Assembly: GCF_006065315.1 (NCBI RefSeq)
Contig: NZ_CP040749.1
Location: 1 to 64,000, forward strand
Source of the DNA: Aureibaculum algae
Lineage (GTDB): Bacteria > Bacteroidota > Bacteroidia > Flavobacteriales > Flavobacteriaceae
Direction: 5' to 3'
DNA length: 64,000 nt
Under the pieces are notes generated by a model. It saw only the letters and a list, made by a program, of their open reading frames with translations. It was not told the origin of the DNA and did not search any database. Each line of letters starts with the position of its first letter. Position 1 is the first letter of the stretch. The position numbers and the translations under genes were made by a program. Of this stretch, positions 8,565-18,262 are shown one piece after another.

Positions 8565-11500
8565 ATGATGTTAAAATTAATTAGAAAAAGGACAAACCTA
8601 GCCTTGCTCATGTTAGCTTTTGTAATAAGCAGTTTTACTGCATTACAGGCTCAAAAAACAGTAATAGGTACTGTGCTAGACGAAACAGGAACTCCGTTGC
8701 CAGGTGCTTCGGTAATTGTTAAAGGAACAAGTAATGGTACATCTACCGATTTTGATGGTAAATTTACCTTAAACGTAAATGAAAATGCAACGACACTTCA
8801 AATATCCTTTATTGGGTACGTAACAAAAGAAGTTGCTATTTCAGAAAACATTTCTGTCACTTTAATGCCAGATGCTAGTGTTTTAGATGAGGTCGTAGTG
8901 GTTGGTTATGGTACGCAAAAGAAAAGTGACTTGGTAAGTGCCGTGGCCAAAACAGATTTAGCAAAAGCAGTTGCCACTCCAACTTCAGATGTAACTGAAA
9001 TGTTGAGAGGTAGAATCTCAGGGTTGAAAGTAGATGTGGGAAGTGGTAGTTTAAGACCAGGAGGTACTTCTGAAATTATTTTTAGGGGTCAAGGGTCTAT
9101 TGAAGGGAATGTGAGTGGTATATATGTCGTGGATGGTGTAGTAAGAGATGGAGGGATAGAAGATATTAGTCCTGATGATATTGCATCGATTGAATTCTTA
9201 AAGGATGCTTCTGCTCAAGCAATTTATGGATCAAGAGCTGCCAATGGAGTGGTTTTAGTGACTACAAAAAGAGGTAAAAAAGATAAAGTTAGTATTACCT
9301 ACCATGGTTATGTTGCTTCCAAAACCATTGAAAGGAATTTTGATGTCTATAATGGGCAAGAATTTGCACAATACAAGAGAGAAGCGGTGAGGTCTGCGAA
9401 TGTAGACGATGAGTATTCAGATGATGCGTCCGTATTTTCAGCAGTAGAGTTGGAAAACATTGCTAATAATCGTTTTGTAAATTGGGAAGACGAGTTGTTA
9501 AGGAACGGTTTTGTGAACAGTCATTCTTTAGGTATCTCAGGTGGTACTGATTTTACTAGTGTATATGGAAGTTTAAGTTATTTTAAAGAGGATGGGTTAA
9601 TTCCAACATCTAGTTATACCAGAAAAAATTTACGATTAAACGTAGATCAAAAAATTAGTGATAAGTTTTCTGTAACGTTTGATATTGGAATATTAAATGA
9701 TGATACAGAAAGAGCAGCGAATGTTAATGTAATAACGACCTCCCCTTTAGGTAGTGCATATAATGCTGATGGAAGTATTGCTGAATTCCCAAGCGGAGAG
9801 GAAGGCTCTGCCACTAACCCATTGTGGAATTTAAGAGAACAAGATCATGATGAAAAAGGAAATGATTTTGTGGTAACCATTATGCCTAAATATCAGATTT
9901 CTGATAATTTACAATATCAATTAAAAGCGTCAATGACTAGAAAGAATTCTGAAAGAGGGCAATACCTATCTTCTCTAAGTTCTGGAGGTGAATCCGATAG
10001 AGGAATTGCTAGAATTGATAATCAGTTAAGGGAAGCTTTTTTAGTTGAAAACATCTTAACTTATGATAAGGAAATCAACGATAATAATAACTTTAACATT
10101 ACGTTGGTACAAGCAATTGATGAAAATAAATATTCTAGAACTTTTACCCAGGGTACTGGATTTCCCAACGAAAGTTTAGGATATAACGGTATTACAAATG
10201 CTATTGGCCTTATTACAACAGAACGTGATAAAACTAAAGTAAGAACAGCCTCTTTTATGGGTAGGGCTCGATATAATTTGCTAGATAAGTATTTATTTAC
10301 AGTAACTTATAGAGCGGATGGAGCATCTGTAAATGCAAAAGACTTTAAATGGACTTATAATCCAGCTGCTGCTTTTGCTTGGAAATTGCACAATGAGAGT
10401 TTTTTAGAGAATGTTGATGCTATTCAGGAATTAAAATTAAGAGTGAGTTATGGGTCTTTGGCAAATGCACTTAAAAGTCCTTACACTTCACTTTTTACTG
10501 CAGAAGGTCAGAATTACGTTTTTGATGATGATACTGCATCTGGATATGCTCCATCTGTGGTGTTGCCTAATTTAAACTTAAAACATGAAACCATTACAAC
10601 ATTTAATGTTGGTTTAGATTTTTCAATCTTTAAAAGATTTTTAACGGGTAGCTTTGAATATTATGATTCAAGGACGAAAGATTTATTATTAAGAAGAGGG
10701 GTACCACCTATTACAGGATATGACTACACTTATTTTAATGCTGGAGAACTACAAAATAAAGGTATGGAACTAAGTTTAACGGCGAACCTATTTAATAAAA
10801 AAGATTTTAAATGGTCAGTTTCAACCAATTGGTCAAACAATAAAAATAAAATAATAGACTTGTATAAAGATGGAGTGGGCGATCCTATTCTTGAAGATGA
10901 TAGATACAACTACTTTGTGGGACAACCAATTGGTGTAATAAGAACATATCAATTTGATGGTATTTGGCAAGAAGGTGAAGATGTTGCAAATGCACCGCAG
11001 GCCAATCCTGAATCTACAAATCCACAAACTAGTCTTAGAGCTGGAGATATAAGGGTTAGTGATGTTGATAATGATGGAAAAATAACAGAAGATGATCGTG
11101 TATTTATTGATACCAATCCAGATTGGTTTGGATCTTTGTCAACAAATATATCATACAAAGGTTTTGATTTATTGGTAGATTTCTATGCAGTAGAAGGGGC
11201 AACTAAAGTTAATCCATTTATAAGTGAATATAATAATGGGGGTAGTTTACGTGGAATATTAAACGGTGTAAAAGTACCATACTATACACCTGAAAACCCA
11301 TCTACAACCTATCCAAGGGCAAATGCTGATGCTGCTCCAACATATATTGGTGCATTAGCTGTAAAAGATGCTTCATATATTAGACTTAGAACTATTAGTT
11401 TAGGATATACTATGCCAGAATCTTGGACCTCTAAAGTAAATATGGATCAAATACGTTTTTACGTAACTGGTACTAATTTATTTACACAAACAGATTATCT

Positions 11501-11603
11501 AGGGTATAGCCCAGAGGTAAATATTAGAGATACATTTTCTAATGCAGATACAGGTTATCCAGATGCAACAAGTTTTACGTTTGGAGTAAAAGTTAAATTA
11601 TAA
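8565..11603 (+). CDS. susC: SusC/RagA-family TonB-linked outer-membrane importer
   Basis: 1012-residue outer-membrane receptor that works with a SusD lipoprotein to import oligosaccharides using TonB energy. Order: signal peptide (about 1-29), carboxypeptidase-regulatory-like domain (about 31-105, GTPLPGASVIVKGT, STDFDGKFTL), the family hallmark DEVVVVGYGTQKK (about 107-119), the plug domain with IYVVDGVVRDGG and AIYGSRAANGVVLVTTK, and a long beta-barrel ending in FGVKVKL. There is no N-terminal STN domain, which fits control by the neighbouring HTH regulator rather than an ECF/FecR pair. The susD gene follows 16 bp later. The start could be either of two adjacent ATGs (8565 or 8568). Confidence 0.95.
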   Translation: MMLKLIRKRTNLALLMLAFVISSFTALQAQKTVIGTVLDETGTPLPGASVIVKGTSNGTSTDFDGKFTLNVNENATTLQISFIGYVTKEVAISENISVTLMPDASVLDEVVVVGYGTQKKSDLVSAVAKTDLAKAVATPTSDVTEMLRGRISGLKVDVGSGSLRPGGTSEIIFRGQGSIEGNVSGIYVVDGVVRDGGIEDISPDDIASIEFLKDASAQAIYGSRAANGVVLVTTKRGKKDKVSITYHGYVASKTIERNFDVYNGQEFAQYKREAVRSANVDDEYSDDASVFSAVELENIANNRFVNWEDELLRNGFVNSHSLGISGGTDFTSVYGSLSYFKEDGLIPTSSYTRKNLRLNVDQKISDKFSVTFDIGILNDDTERAANVNVITTSPLGSAYNADGSIAEFPSGEEGSATNPLWNLREQDHDEKGNDFVVTIMPKYQISDNLQYQLKASMTRKNSERGQYLSSLSSGGESDRGIARIDNQLREAFLVENILTYDKEINDNNNFNITLVQAIDENKYSRTFTQGTGFPNESLGYNGITNAIGLITTERDKTKVRTASFMGRARYNLLDKYLFTVTYRADGASVNAKDFKWTYNPAAAFAWKLHNESFLENVDAIQELKLRVSYGSLANALKSPYTSLFTAEGQNYVFDDDTASGYAPSVVLPNLNLKHETITTFNVGLDFSIFKRFLTGSFEYYDSRTKDLLLRRGVPPITGYDYTYFNAGELQNKGMELSLTANLFNKKDFKWSVSTNWSNNKNKIIDLYKDGVGDPILEDDRYNYFVGQPIGVIRTYQFDGIWQEGEDVANAPQANPESTNPQTSLRAGDIRVSDVDNDGKITEDDRVFIDTNPDWFGSLSTNISYKGFDLLVDFYAVEGATKVNPFISEYNNGGSLRGILNGVKVPYYTPENPSTTYPRANADAAPTYIGALAVKDASYIRLRTISLGYTMPESWTSKVNMDQIRFYVTGTNLFTQTDYLGYSPEVNIRDTFSNADTGYPDATSFTFGVKVKL

Positions 11604-11619
11604 CAATAAAAAATATATT

Positions 11620-13248
11620 ATGAATTCGAAATATTTTTATCAAAAAGTAAAAAGTGGTTTATTACTATTAATGACCATCTTTTTATTAACGTCATGTGAA
11701 GAATACTTAGAAGAGCAACCTAGTACATTAATTGATTTAGGCTTTGTATTTAATACAGAAGAAGGTTTAAAATCAGGTATAGTTAGCTTATACACTTTCA
11801 ATAGGGATCGATATGAAAGAAATATTCAAGATTATATGGGAACCGTTTTGATGTCTACAAGAGCCGATTTGACATTCTCTAGATCTGGTTATACAGGTAA
11901 TATGGGCAGATATGAAAGAGGTGTTTCACCAATAGATTTAGGATCTCAATTTACATCACCTTTATTTTGGAAGAATTATTATAAAATAGCCAATAAGGCT
12001 ACAGATATAATCAATGCTGCAGAGGTAATTGAAGGTGTAGATGAAAATACCAAAAATCAAATTATTGCGGAGGCAAAATTTTTTAGAGCAAACGCTTACT
12101 TTTACCTTTATAGAATGTATAATAACATTTATGTTTCTACTACCTCGATAACGGTTGATAACGCATTTGATTTAATTCAGGATAAATCTTCAAAAGAGGA
12201 AATTTTTGCTTTATTAAATAGTGATTTAAATTTTGCTATTGAAAATTTGGATTGGAACGTAAGTTTTGGTCGTGTTTCAAAGGGAACTGCAAAACATGTA
12301 AAGGCAAAAGTTGCCATGTGGGAGGGTGATTATGAAGAAGCTAAAACGCAAGCATTATCGGTAATTGAAGATCCAGAAAGTCCTTTTAGTTTAGTAGCGA
12401 CAACAGCTGATGTATTTAAAGATAACAGAGACCATTCAGAACAATTGTTTACAGTTAGATCTGAGGATAATGTATTAGGAGGTGGATCAGGTCATATGAT
12501 GAATGCTAATTATGTTGCTCAATATTTTCAAATACCTGGAATAATTCCAGATAGTGAACAAGGGGGTAGAGGTTTTTCTCGTGTTGTACCTAATAGATAT
12601 TTGTTAGGTTTATTAGCAGAAGATGAAAATGATACTAGAGATGATAATACCTATTTTAGATTGCATTTTTTTTATAATGATGGTGAAAATGTTCCTGATG
12701 GTAAAAAGGTAGGTGATACCATTGATATTTACAAGCCAATTAGTGAAGAAAATCCAGAAGGCGTTGATTATCAGAGGTATTATCAAAGACTAGCTCCGTC
12801 ATGTGTGAAATTTGCACAAGCGGATGTTGAACAAGATACTTATTTCCAACAAACAAATATTATTGTATATAGGCTTGCCGAAACCTATCTTATTGCAGCA
12901 GAAGCATTAATGAGAACGGGTGGAGACGGACTTCCTTATATTAATGCCGTAAGAGAAAGAGCGGAGGCAGCACCATTAGAAGAATTAACTTTACAAGCAA
13001 TTATGGACGAAAATGCACGGGAATTGTCGTTTGAAGGTGAACGTTTCTTTTTCTTAAAAAGGTTAGGTTCAGATATATTAAATGAGCAAATGAGAACTTA
13101 TGCAGGTGATGGTGAGTTTTATCCTCGTTATTTCGGTGGAGAAAAAGATCCAAGGGTTAATTGGCAAGATCATTATATCAATTACCCTATATTTCAGGAA
13201 GATTTAGATTTATTAGGTCCAAATTATCCTCAAAATGATGGGTATTAA
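11620..13248 (+). CDS. susD: SusD/RagB-family glycan-binding lipoprotein
   Basis: 542-residue surface lipoprotein that caps the SusC barrel and binds the glycan. The lipobox LLTSC places the lipidated Cys at residue 26. The body carries SusD landmarks: NYYKIANKATDIINAAE, the TPR-like helix AEAKFFRANAYFYLYRMY, and the C-terminal RLAETYLIAAEALMRTGG and ENARELSFEGERFFFLKRLG. It is paired with the preceding susC and followed by a strong terminator, so susC-susD probably form one transcript separate from the enzyme genes. Confidence 0.95.
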   Translation: MNSKYFYQKVKSGLLLLMTIFLLTSCEEYLEEQPSTLIDLGFVFNTEEGLKSGIVSLYTFNRDRYERNIQDYMGTVLMSTRADLTFSRSGYTGNMGRYERGVSPIDLGSQFTSPLFWKNYYKIANKATDIINAAEVIEGVDENTKNQIIAEAKFFRANAYFYLYRMYNNIYVSTTSITVDNAFDLIQDKSSKEEIFALLNSDLNFAIENLDWNVSFGRVSKGTAKHVKAKVAMWEGDYEEAKTQALSVIEDPESPFSLVATTADVFKDNRDHSEQLFTVRSEDNVLGGGSGHMMNANYVAQYFQIPGIIPDSEQGGRGFSRVVPNRYLLGLLAEDENDTRDDNTYFRLHFFYNDGENVPDGKKVGDTIDIYKPISEENPEGVDYQRYYQRLAPSCVKFAQADVEQDTYFQQTNIIVYRLAETYLIAAEALMRTGGDGLPYINAVRERAEAAPLEELTLQAIMDENARELSFEGERFFFLKRLGSDILNEQMRTYAGDGEFYPRYFGGEKDPRVNWQDHYINYPIFQEDLDLLGPNYPQNDGY

Positions 13249-13323
13249 ACATATAAATATTACTCTATCAATACATTTAAAGTATTGGTTGGCATTAAAT
13301 ATTTTGAGTTAAGTTAGTACTTT

Positions 13324-13359
13324 AAAAATCTAAGGGCCAAATGTGGTCCTTAGATTTTT
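13324..13359 (+). terminator. Rho-independent terminator after susD
   Basis: A perfect 12-bp inverted repeat (AAAAATCTAAGG / CCTTAGATTTTT) with a 12-nt loop, ending in a T-run, lies about 75 bp after the susD stop. It separates the importer pair from the downstream enzymes, either fully or as a read-through attenuator. Confidence 0.85.
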
Positions 13360-13415
13360 TCTTAATTTTTAGTGTGAATAAAGTACATTACAAATCTGAT
13401 TAAAAAGTATAAAAA

Positions 13416-14993
13416 ATGCGTTTTTTATTTATTACCTTAGTAGCTGCAAGCTTATTTGCTTGTAGTAATAACATGAAAGAAAACATTCATTTTGCAGACA
13501 ATATAGTAGTTGCTCATCGTGGAGCGTGGAAAGCAGAACAGCTTCCAGAAAACTCGATTGCTTCGCTAAGACATGCTATCGAATTAAAATGTACAGGCTC
13601 AGAGTTTGATGTACATATGACCGCTGATAGTGTTTTGGTTATCTATCATGATGCTCATTTTAATGACGTACTAATTAAAGAAACTACTTACGAAGAATTG
13701 GCAAAATTTAAACTTTCCAACGGAGAGGCTTTACCAACGTTAAGAGACTACATTCTTGCGGGCATGGAAAATAATACAACCACTGGATTAGTATGTGAAA
13801 TTAAACCTAATAAAGACAAAGAATATAACCTTAAAATGACCGACAAAGTTCTTGCTTTAGTCAAAGAATTAAGAGCGGAGTCATATATCCATTCTTATAT
13901 TAGTTTTGGGTATGATATCCTTCTTAGAATTATTGAACTTGATCCAAAGGCCCAAACGCAATATTTAAATGGGACCAAAACGCCACAACAACTGAAAGAT
14001 GATGGTATCTCAGGATTAGATTATCATTTAAGCAAGTTTAAAAAAAATCCGGAATGGATACAAAGTGCCAAAGAACTGGGGCTAACATTGAATGCTTGGA
14101 CAGTAAATTCTCAAGAAGATTTAGATTGGTTAATAGCAAATGAATTTGATTACATTACTACAAACGAACCTGAATTGTTATTTGATAGAGTTAAGGTAAG
14201 TCCTGTCAGCAATGGTTATTCATTGGTTTGGAGTGATGAGTTCAATTATAAAGGGAAACCTGATAGCTCAAAATGGACTTATGATTATGGTTTTATTGCA
14301 AATCAGGAAAAACAATATTATACGGACAGCCTTAAAAATGCAAGAGTTGAAGAAGGTCAATTAATTATAGAAGCTCACAAAGAAGATATTGCGAATAAAG
14401 ATTTTAAAAATAAGAAGTTGGAAAACACTTGGGCTGCGTACAAATCTAAAATTAAAACAGCAACATACACCTCAGCAAGGATAAAAACCGAGGGCCTCGC
14501 AAAATGGAAATACGGCCGTATTGAGGCGAGGGCAAAATTGCCAAAAGGACGTGGCATGTGGCCGGCAATTTGGATGTTGAGCGAATCAAGAAAAGAACTA
14601 GGTTGGCCAGAAAGTGGAGAAATTGACATTATGGAACATGTGGGGTATGATAATGATACCATTCACGGAACAATACATACCAAGGCGTATAACCATACTA
14701 TAGGTACTGAAAAAGGTAAAACTATTTTTATAGAAAACCCGAATGATGAATTTCATGTTTTCGCTATTGAGTGGACACCTGAAAAAATAGATTTTATGTT
14801 AGATGATGTCGTTTATAATCATATAGAAAATGAGCATAAAACTACTGCAGAATGGCCTTTTGATCAAAAATTTTACCTAATTTTGAATGTAGCTGTCGGT
14901 GGTGGTTGGGGTGGTCAAAAAGGAATTGATGATAGTATTTTTCCTCAACAAATGGCAGTAGATTATGTAAGGGTGTATCAAAAAATAAATTAA
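13416..14993 (+). CDS. Glycerophosphodiester phosphodiesterase-GH16 beta-glucanase fusion lipoprotein
   Basis: Two enzymes in one 525-residue lipoprotein (Cys16 in LFACSNN). Residues about 28-265 are a GDPD domain with its catalytic set in place: H34-R35-G36, E63 and D65 (SEFDVH), H78 (YHDAHF), CEIKP and AWTVN. Such domains release glycerol 3-phosphate from glycerophosphodiesters. Residues about 272-525 are a GH16 laminarinase-like glucanase with KWKYGRIEARAKLPKGRG, WPAIWML and the active site WPESGEIDIMEHVG (E402 nucleophile, D404, E407 acid/base). It sits between SusCD and a GH3 glucosidase, next to the glp operon, so a beta-glucan carrying phosphoglycerol groups is a plausible substrate. 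Both domains look active; the pairing is unusual. Confidence 0.9.
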   Translation: MRFLFITLVAASLFACSNNMKENIHFADNIVVAHRGAWKAEQLPENSIASLRHAIELKCTGSEFDVHMTADSVLVIYHDAHFNDVLIKETTYEELAKFKLSNGEALPTLRDYILAGMENNTTTGLVCEIKPNKDKEYNLKMTDKVLALVKELRAESYIHSYISFGYDILLRIIELDPKAQTQYLNGTKTPQQLKDDGISGLDYHLSKFKKNPEWIQSAKELGLTLNAWTVNSQEDLDWLIANEFDYITTNEPELLFDRVKVSPVSNGYSLVWSDEFNYKGKPDSSKWTYDYGFIANQEKQYYTDSLKNARVEEGQLIIEAHKEDIANKDFKNKKLENTWAAYKSKIKTATYTSARIKTEGLAKWKYGRIEARAKLPKGRGMWPAIWMLSESRKELGWPESGEIDIMEHVGYDNDTIHGTIHTKAYNHTIGTEKGKTIFIENPNDEFHVFAIEWTPEKIDFMLDDVVYNHIENEHKTTAEWPFDQKFYLILNVAVGGGWGGQKGIDDSIFPQQMAVDYVRVYQKIN

Positions 14994-14997
14994 AAAA

Positions 14998-15831
14998 ATG
15001 AAAAAAATTCTGCTTATTGTTATTCTATCGATGTCATATTCAATGACAAATGGTCAAAGTTTAAAAATAATGACTTACAACATTCGATTAGACGTTGCTT
15101 CTGATGGAGAAAATGCTTGGGAGCATCGGAAGGAATTTTTAACCAATCAGATAAAATTTTATAGTCCCGATGTAATGGGTACGCAAGAAGGTCGCCCTAA
15201 TCAGATAAAGTATATGAAAGAAACCTTAACTGATTACAAAATGATTGGACATGGTAGAGATGGCGGTGATAATGGTGAGTATTCGGCAATTTTTTACAAT
15301 ACCAATAAAGTTAAAGTAGAACAAGATAGTACATTTTGGTTATCTAAAACTCCTGAAAAACGATCAAAAAATTGGGATGCCGCTATTGAAAGAATATGTA
15401 CTTATGGTTTATTTACAGATTTAGAATCACTAGAAAAGGTTTGGATAGTAAATACACATCTAGATCATATTGGGCAAGAATCGAGAGTTAAGAGTATGAA
15501 AATTATCGAAGCACATATTAATACAATTAACAAAGATAATTATCCCGTTATTTTAATGGGTGATTTAAATGTGGAGCCTGATAATGAATTAATTACCAAT
15601 CTAAAACAAGATTTTATTGATACTAAAGAACAAAGCAAACTTAAATTTGGACCTACAGGCACGTTTAACGCCTTTAAATTCAATGAACCAGTAACAAGAC
15701 GAATCGATTATATTTTTGTGTCCAAAACTCCCAATGTTAAAGTTGAAAAATATGCTGTTCTGAGTAATTCAAAAGATTTAAAGTATCCTTCAGATCATTT
15801 ACCAGTTTATGTAAAGTTAGAACTAGAGTAA
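14998..15831 (+). CDS. Secreted endonuclease/exonuclease/phosphatase-family hydrolase
   Basis: 277-residue EEP-fold metal-dependent phosphohydrolase with a signal peptide (cleaved after about residue 19), hence periplasmic or secreted. Family motifs are in order: MTYNIRLD, the metal ligand Glu in GTQEGRPNQ, NTHLDHIGQESR, MGDLNVEP and the final SDHLPVYVKL. The family covers nucleases, inositol-phosphate and sphingomyelin phosphodiesterases. In PULs these secreted members are generally considered phosphatases or phosphodiesterases on glycans. It starts 4 bp after the GDPD-GH16 gene, so it is co-expressed with it. It may strip phosphate from released glycerol phosphate so that glycerol can enter through GlpF; this role is inference. 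Confidence 0.85.
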   Translation: MKKILLIVILSMSYSMTNGQSLKIMTYNIRLDVASDGENAWEHRKEFLTNQIKFYSPDVMGTQEGRPNQIKYMKETLTDYKMIGHGRDGGDNGEYSAIFYNTNKVKVEQDSTFWLSKTPEKRSKNWDAAIERICTYGLFTDLESLEKVWIVNTHLDHIGQESRVKSMKIIEAHINTINKDNYPVILMGDLNVEPDNELITNLKQDFIDTKEQSKLKFGPTGTFNAFKFNEPVTRRIDYIFVSKTPNVKVEKYAVLSNSKDLKYPSDHLPVYVKLELE

Positions 15832-15867
15832 GACCACAAAACCAAACACCCAAGTAATTTTAAAACC

Positions 15868-18201
15868 ATGAAAAAAATTTGTTTATTATTTCTTATCCTA
15901 CCCTCTATATTAATATTTCAGAGTTGTAATAACATTAGTAGTAGTACCAAAACAACTAAAAATGATTCAAATCAAGATGCTAATATTGAGCGGAAAGTTG
16001 ATTCTGTTTTAGCCTTAATGAATTTGAATGAAAAAATCGGTCAAATGGTTCAATATGCAGCCAGTTGGGATGTAACAGGACCAGCTTCATCAGAAGGAAA
16101 TAAGTTCAAAGAAGAGAAATTAAAAAAAGGTGAAGTAGGCTCTATGCTTAATGTTACCTCTGTAAAAGCGGTTCGTGAAGCACAAAAATTAGTAATGGAA
16201 AATTCGCGATTGAAAATTCCTCTTATTTTTGGTTATGACGTAATTCATGGCTACGAAACTATATTTCCTATTCCTTTGGGAGAAAGTGCTAGTTGGGATT
16301 TAGAGATAATCCGTAAATCAGCTGAAGTTGCAGCAATTGAAACTTCTGCTGCAGGAGTTCAATGGACGTTTGCTCCGATGTTAGATGTTTCTAGAGATGC
16401 ACGTTGGGGTCGTATAATGGAAGGTGCTGGTGAAGATCCGTATTTAAGTTCAAAAATAGGTGTGGCTAGAATCAATGGTTTTCAAGGAGATGATTTGTCA
16501 AAAAATAATACCATAGCAGCCTGTGCAAAGCATTTTGCAGGTTATGGATTTGGAGAAGCAGGTAGAGATTATAATACGGTAAATATTGGAGAACACGAAT
16601 TACATAACGCTGTTTTACCTCCATTTAAAGCTGCTGCTGAGGCAGGTGTTGCTACTTTTATGAATTCTTTTAATGAAATAGATGGTATTCCAGCAACAGC
16701 TAGTAAAAAATTACAAAGAGACCTATTAAAAGGCGAGTGGGCTTGGAATGGGTTTGTGGTTTCTGACTGGGCTTCTATTGCAGAAATGATTGCTCACGGT
16801 TATGCAAAAGACAAGAAACATGCTGCAGAACTGGCTTTAAATGCAGGTAGTGACATGGATATGGAATCTTATGCTTACGAAGCTGAGTTGGAGAAACTTT
16901 TGGAAGAAAATAAAGTAAAGCTTAGTGATATAGATGATGCTGTAAGACGTATACTGCGTGTGAAATTTCAATTGGGTTTATTTGATGATCCTTATAGATA
17001 TTGTGATGAAGAACGAGAAAAAAATGAAATTTATACTAAAGAGCATTTAGAAATAGCTCGTGATGTAGCTAAAAAGTCGATTGTTTTATTAAAGAACGAT
17101 ACTGTTACAACTAAAAAATCGGCATTGCTGCCTTTATCTAAATCTGTAAAGAGCATTGCTGTAATTGGCCCTTTAGCTGATGATAAAGACACACCATTAG
17201 GAAACTGGAGAGGAAAAGGCAAATATAATTCTGCCGTTTCTTTATTAGAAGGTGTAAAATCTGCTGCTGGAGACGACACTAAAATTTATTACGAAAAAGG
17301 TATAGAATTAACATCAAAAACGGTAGCACCTGGTGAAAATCAATTCTTACATCTTATGGAATTTAATACAACTGATAGATCAGGTATTTCAGCTGCTGTT
17401 GCTGCTGCTAAAAAGGCTGACGTTGTTTTATTGGCCATTGGTGAAAATGCTTTTCAAACAGGAGAAGGAAGAAGCCAGACAAAAATTGGTTTTGCAGGCT
17501 TGCAACAAGAATTACTTGAAGCAGTTTATGCTGTTAATAAAAATGTAGTTATTGTACTTATGAATGGCCGCCCAATGGATATTACGTGGGCTGCAGAAAA
17601 TGTGCCTACAATTTTAGAATGTTGGCATTTAGGATCGCAGTCAGGTTTTGCTATAGCCGATGTTTTATTTGGTGATTATAATCCGTCAGGAAAATTACCT
17701 GTTTCTTTTCCATACAATGTTGGTCAAGAGCCTTTATATTACAATCAAAAAAGCACAGGAAGGCCTATGAGTACCCAAGTAACCTATTCAGGCTATAATG
17801 ACGCTCCTAAAGTTGCTTTATATCCATTTGGACACGGCTTAAGTTATACTAACTTCTCTTATGGCAATGTGAGTTTGGATAAAGCAGAAATGGCTAAGGA
17901 TGGTGAAATACAAGTATCAGTTAATGTAACCAATAATGGTACAAGAGATGGCGAAGAGGTTGTTCAACTTTATATTAGAGATTTAGTAGGAAGCCTTACA
18001 CGTCCAATAAAAGAACTAAAAGGGTTTGAAAAAACAATGCTTAAGGCAGGTGAGAGCAAAGTAATAAGCTTTACAATAAATACCGAAACACTTCAATTTT
18101 ATACTGCAAAGAACAAATGGGAGGTAGAGCCCGGTGATTTTAATGTTTGGGTTGGTGGTAGTTCTACAACTAAAAATAAGGCTGAATTTGTGGTTAATTA
18201 A
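15868..18201 (+). CDS. bglX: GH3 beta-glucosidase lipoprotein
   Basis: 777-residue family GH3 exo-glycosidase anchored by a lipobox Cys20 (IFQSC). It carries the full three-domain layout: a TIM barrel with the nucleophile in GFVVSDWASI (D300), the alpha/beta sandwich around residues 400-620 (KSIVLLKND, GENAFQTGEGRSQ), and the C-terminal fibronectin-III-like domain (YPFGHGLSYTNF, PIKELKGFEKTMLKAGESK). It would release glucose from the non-reducing ends of the oligosaccharides made by the GH16 domain. It is the last gene of the plus-strand PUL and is closed by a bidirectional terminator. The symbol is given by similarity to BglX; substrate linkage is not certain. Confidence 0.92.
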   Translation: MKKICLLFLILPSILIFQSCNNISSSTKTTKNDSNQDANIERKVDSVLALMNLNEKIGQMVQYAASWDVTGPASSEGNKFKEEKLKKGEVGSMLNVTSVKAVREAQKLVMENSRLKIPLIFGYDVIHGYETIFPIPLGESASWDLEIIRKSAEVAAIETSAAGVQWTFAPMLDVSRDARWGRIMEGAGEDPYLSSKIGVARINGFQGDDLSKNNTIAACAKHFAGYGFGEAGRDYNTVNIGEHELHNAVLPPFKAAAEAGVATFMNSFNEIDGIPATASKKLQRDLLKGEWAWNGFVVSDWASIAEMIAHGYAKDKKHAAELALNAGSDMDMESYAYEAELEKLLEENKVKLSDIDDAVRRILRVKFQLGLFDDPYRYCDEEREKNEIYTKEHLEIARDVAKKSIVLLKNDTVTTKKSALLPLSKSVKSIAVIGPLADDKDTPLGNWRGKGKYNSAVSLLEGVKSAAGDDTKIYYEKGIELTSKTVAPGENQFLHLMEFNTTDRSGISAAVAAAKKADVVLLAIGENAFQTGEGRSQTKIGFAGLQQELLEAVYAVNKNVVIVLMNGRPMDITWAAENVPTILECWHLGSQSGFAIADVLFGDYNPSGKLPVSFPYNVGQEPLYYNQKSTGRPMSTQVTYSGYNDAPKVALYPFGHGLSYTNFSYGNVSLDKAEMAKDGEIQVSVNVTNNGTRDGEEVVQLYIRDLVGSLTRPIKELKGFEKTMLKAGESKVISFTINTETLQFYTAKNKWEVEPGDFNVWVGGSSTTKNKAEFVVN

Positions 18202-18218
18202 GGTTTTATCTAATGAAC

Positions 18219-18249
18219 AAAAAATGCCCGCTAATAGCGGGCATTTTTT
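18219..18249. terminator. Bidirectional terminator between PUL 1 and the hydroxybutyrate cluster
   Basis: A perfect 14-bp inverted repeat (AAAAAATGCCCGCT / AGCGGGCATTTTTT) with a 3-nt loop. It has T-runs in both directions and lies between two convergent transcription units. Confidence 0.95.
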
Positions 18250-18262
18250 GTTTTACATACGC

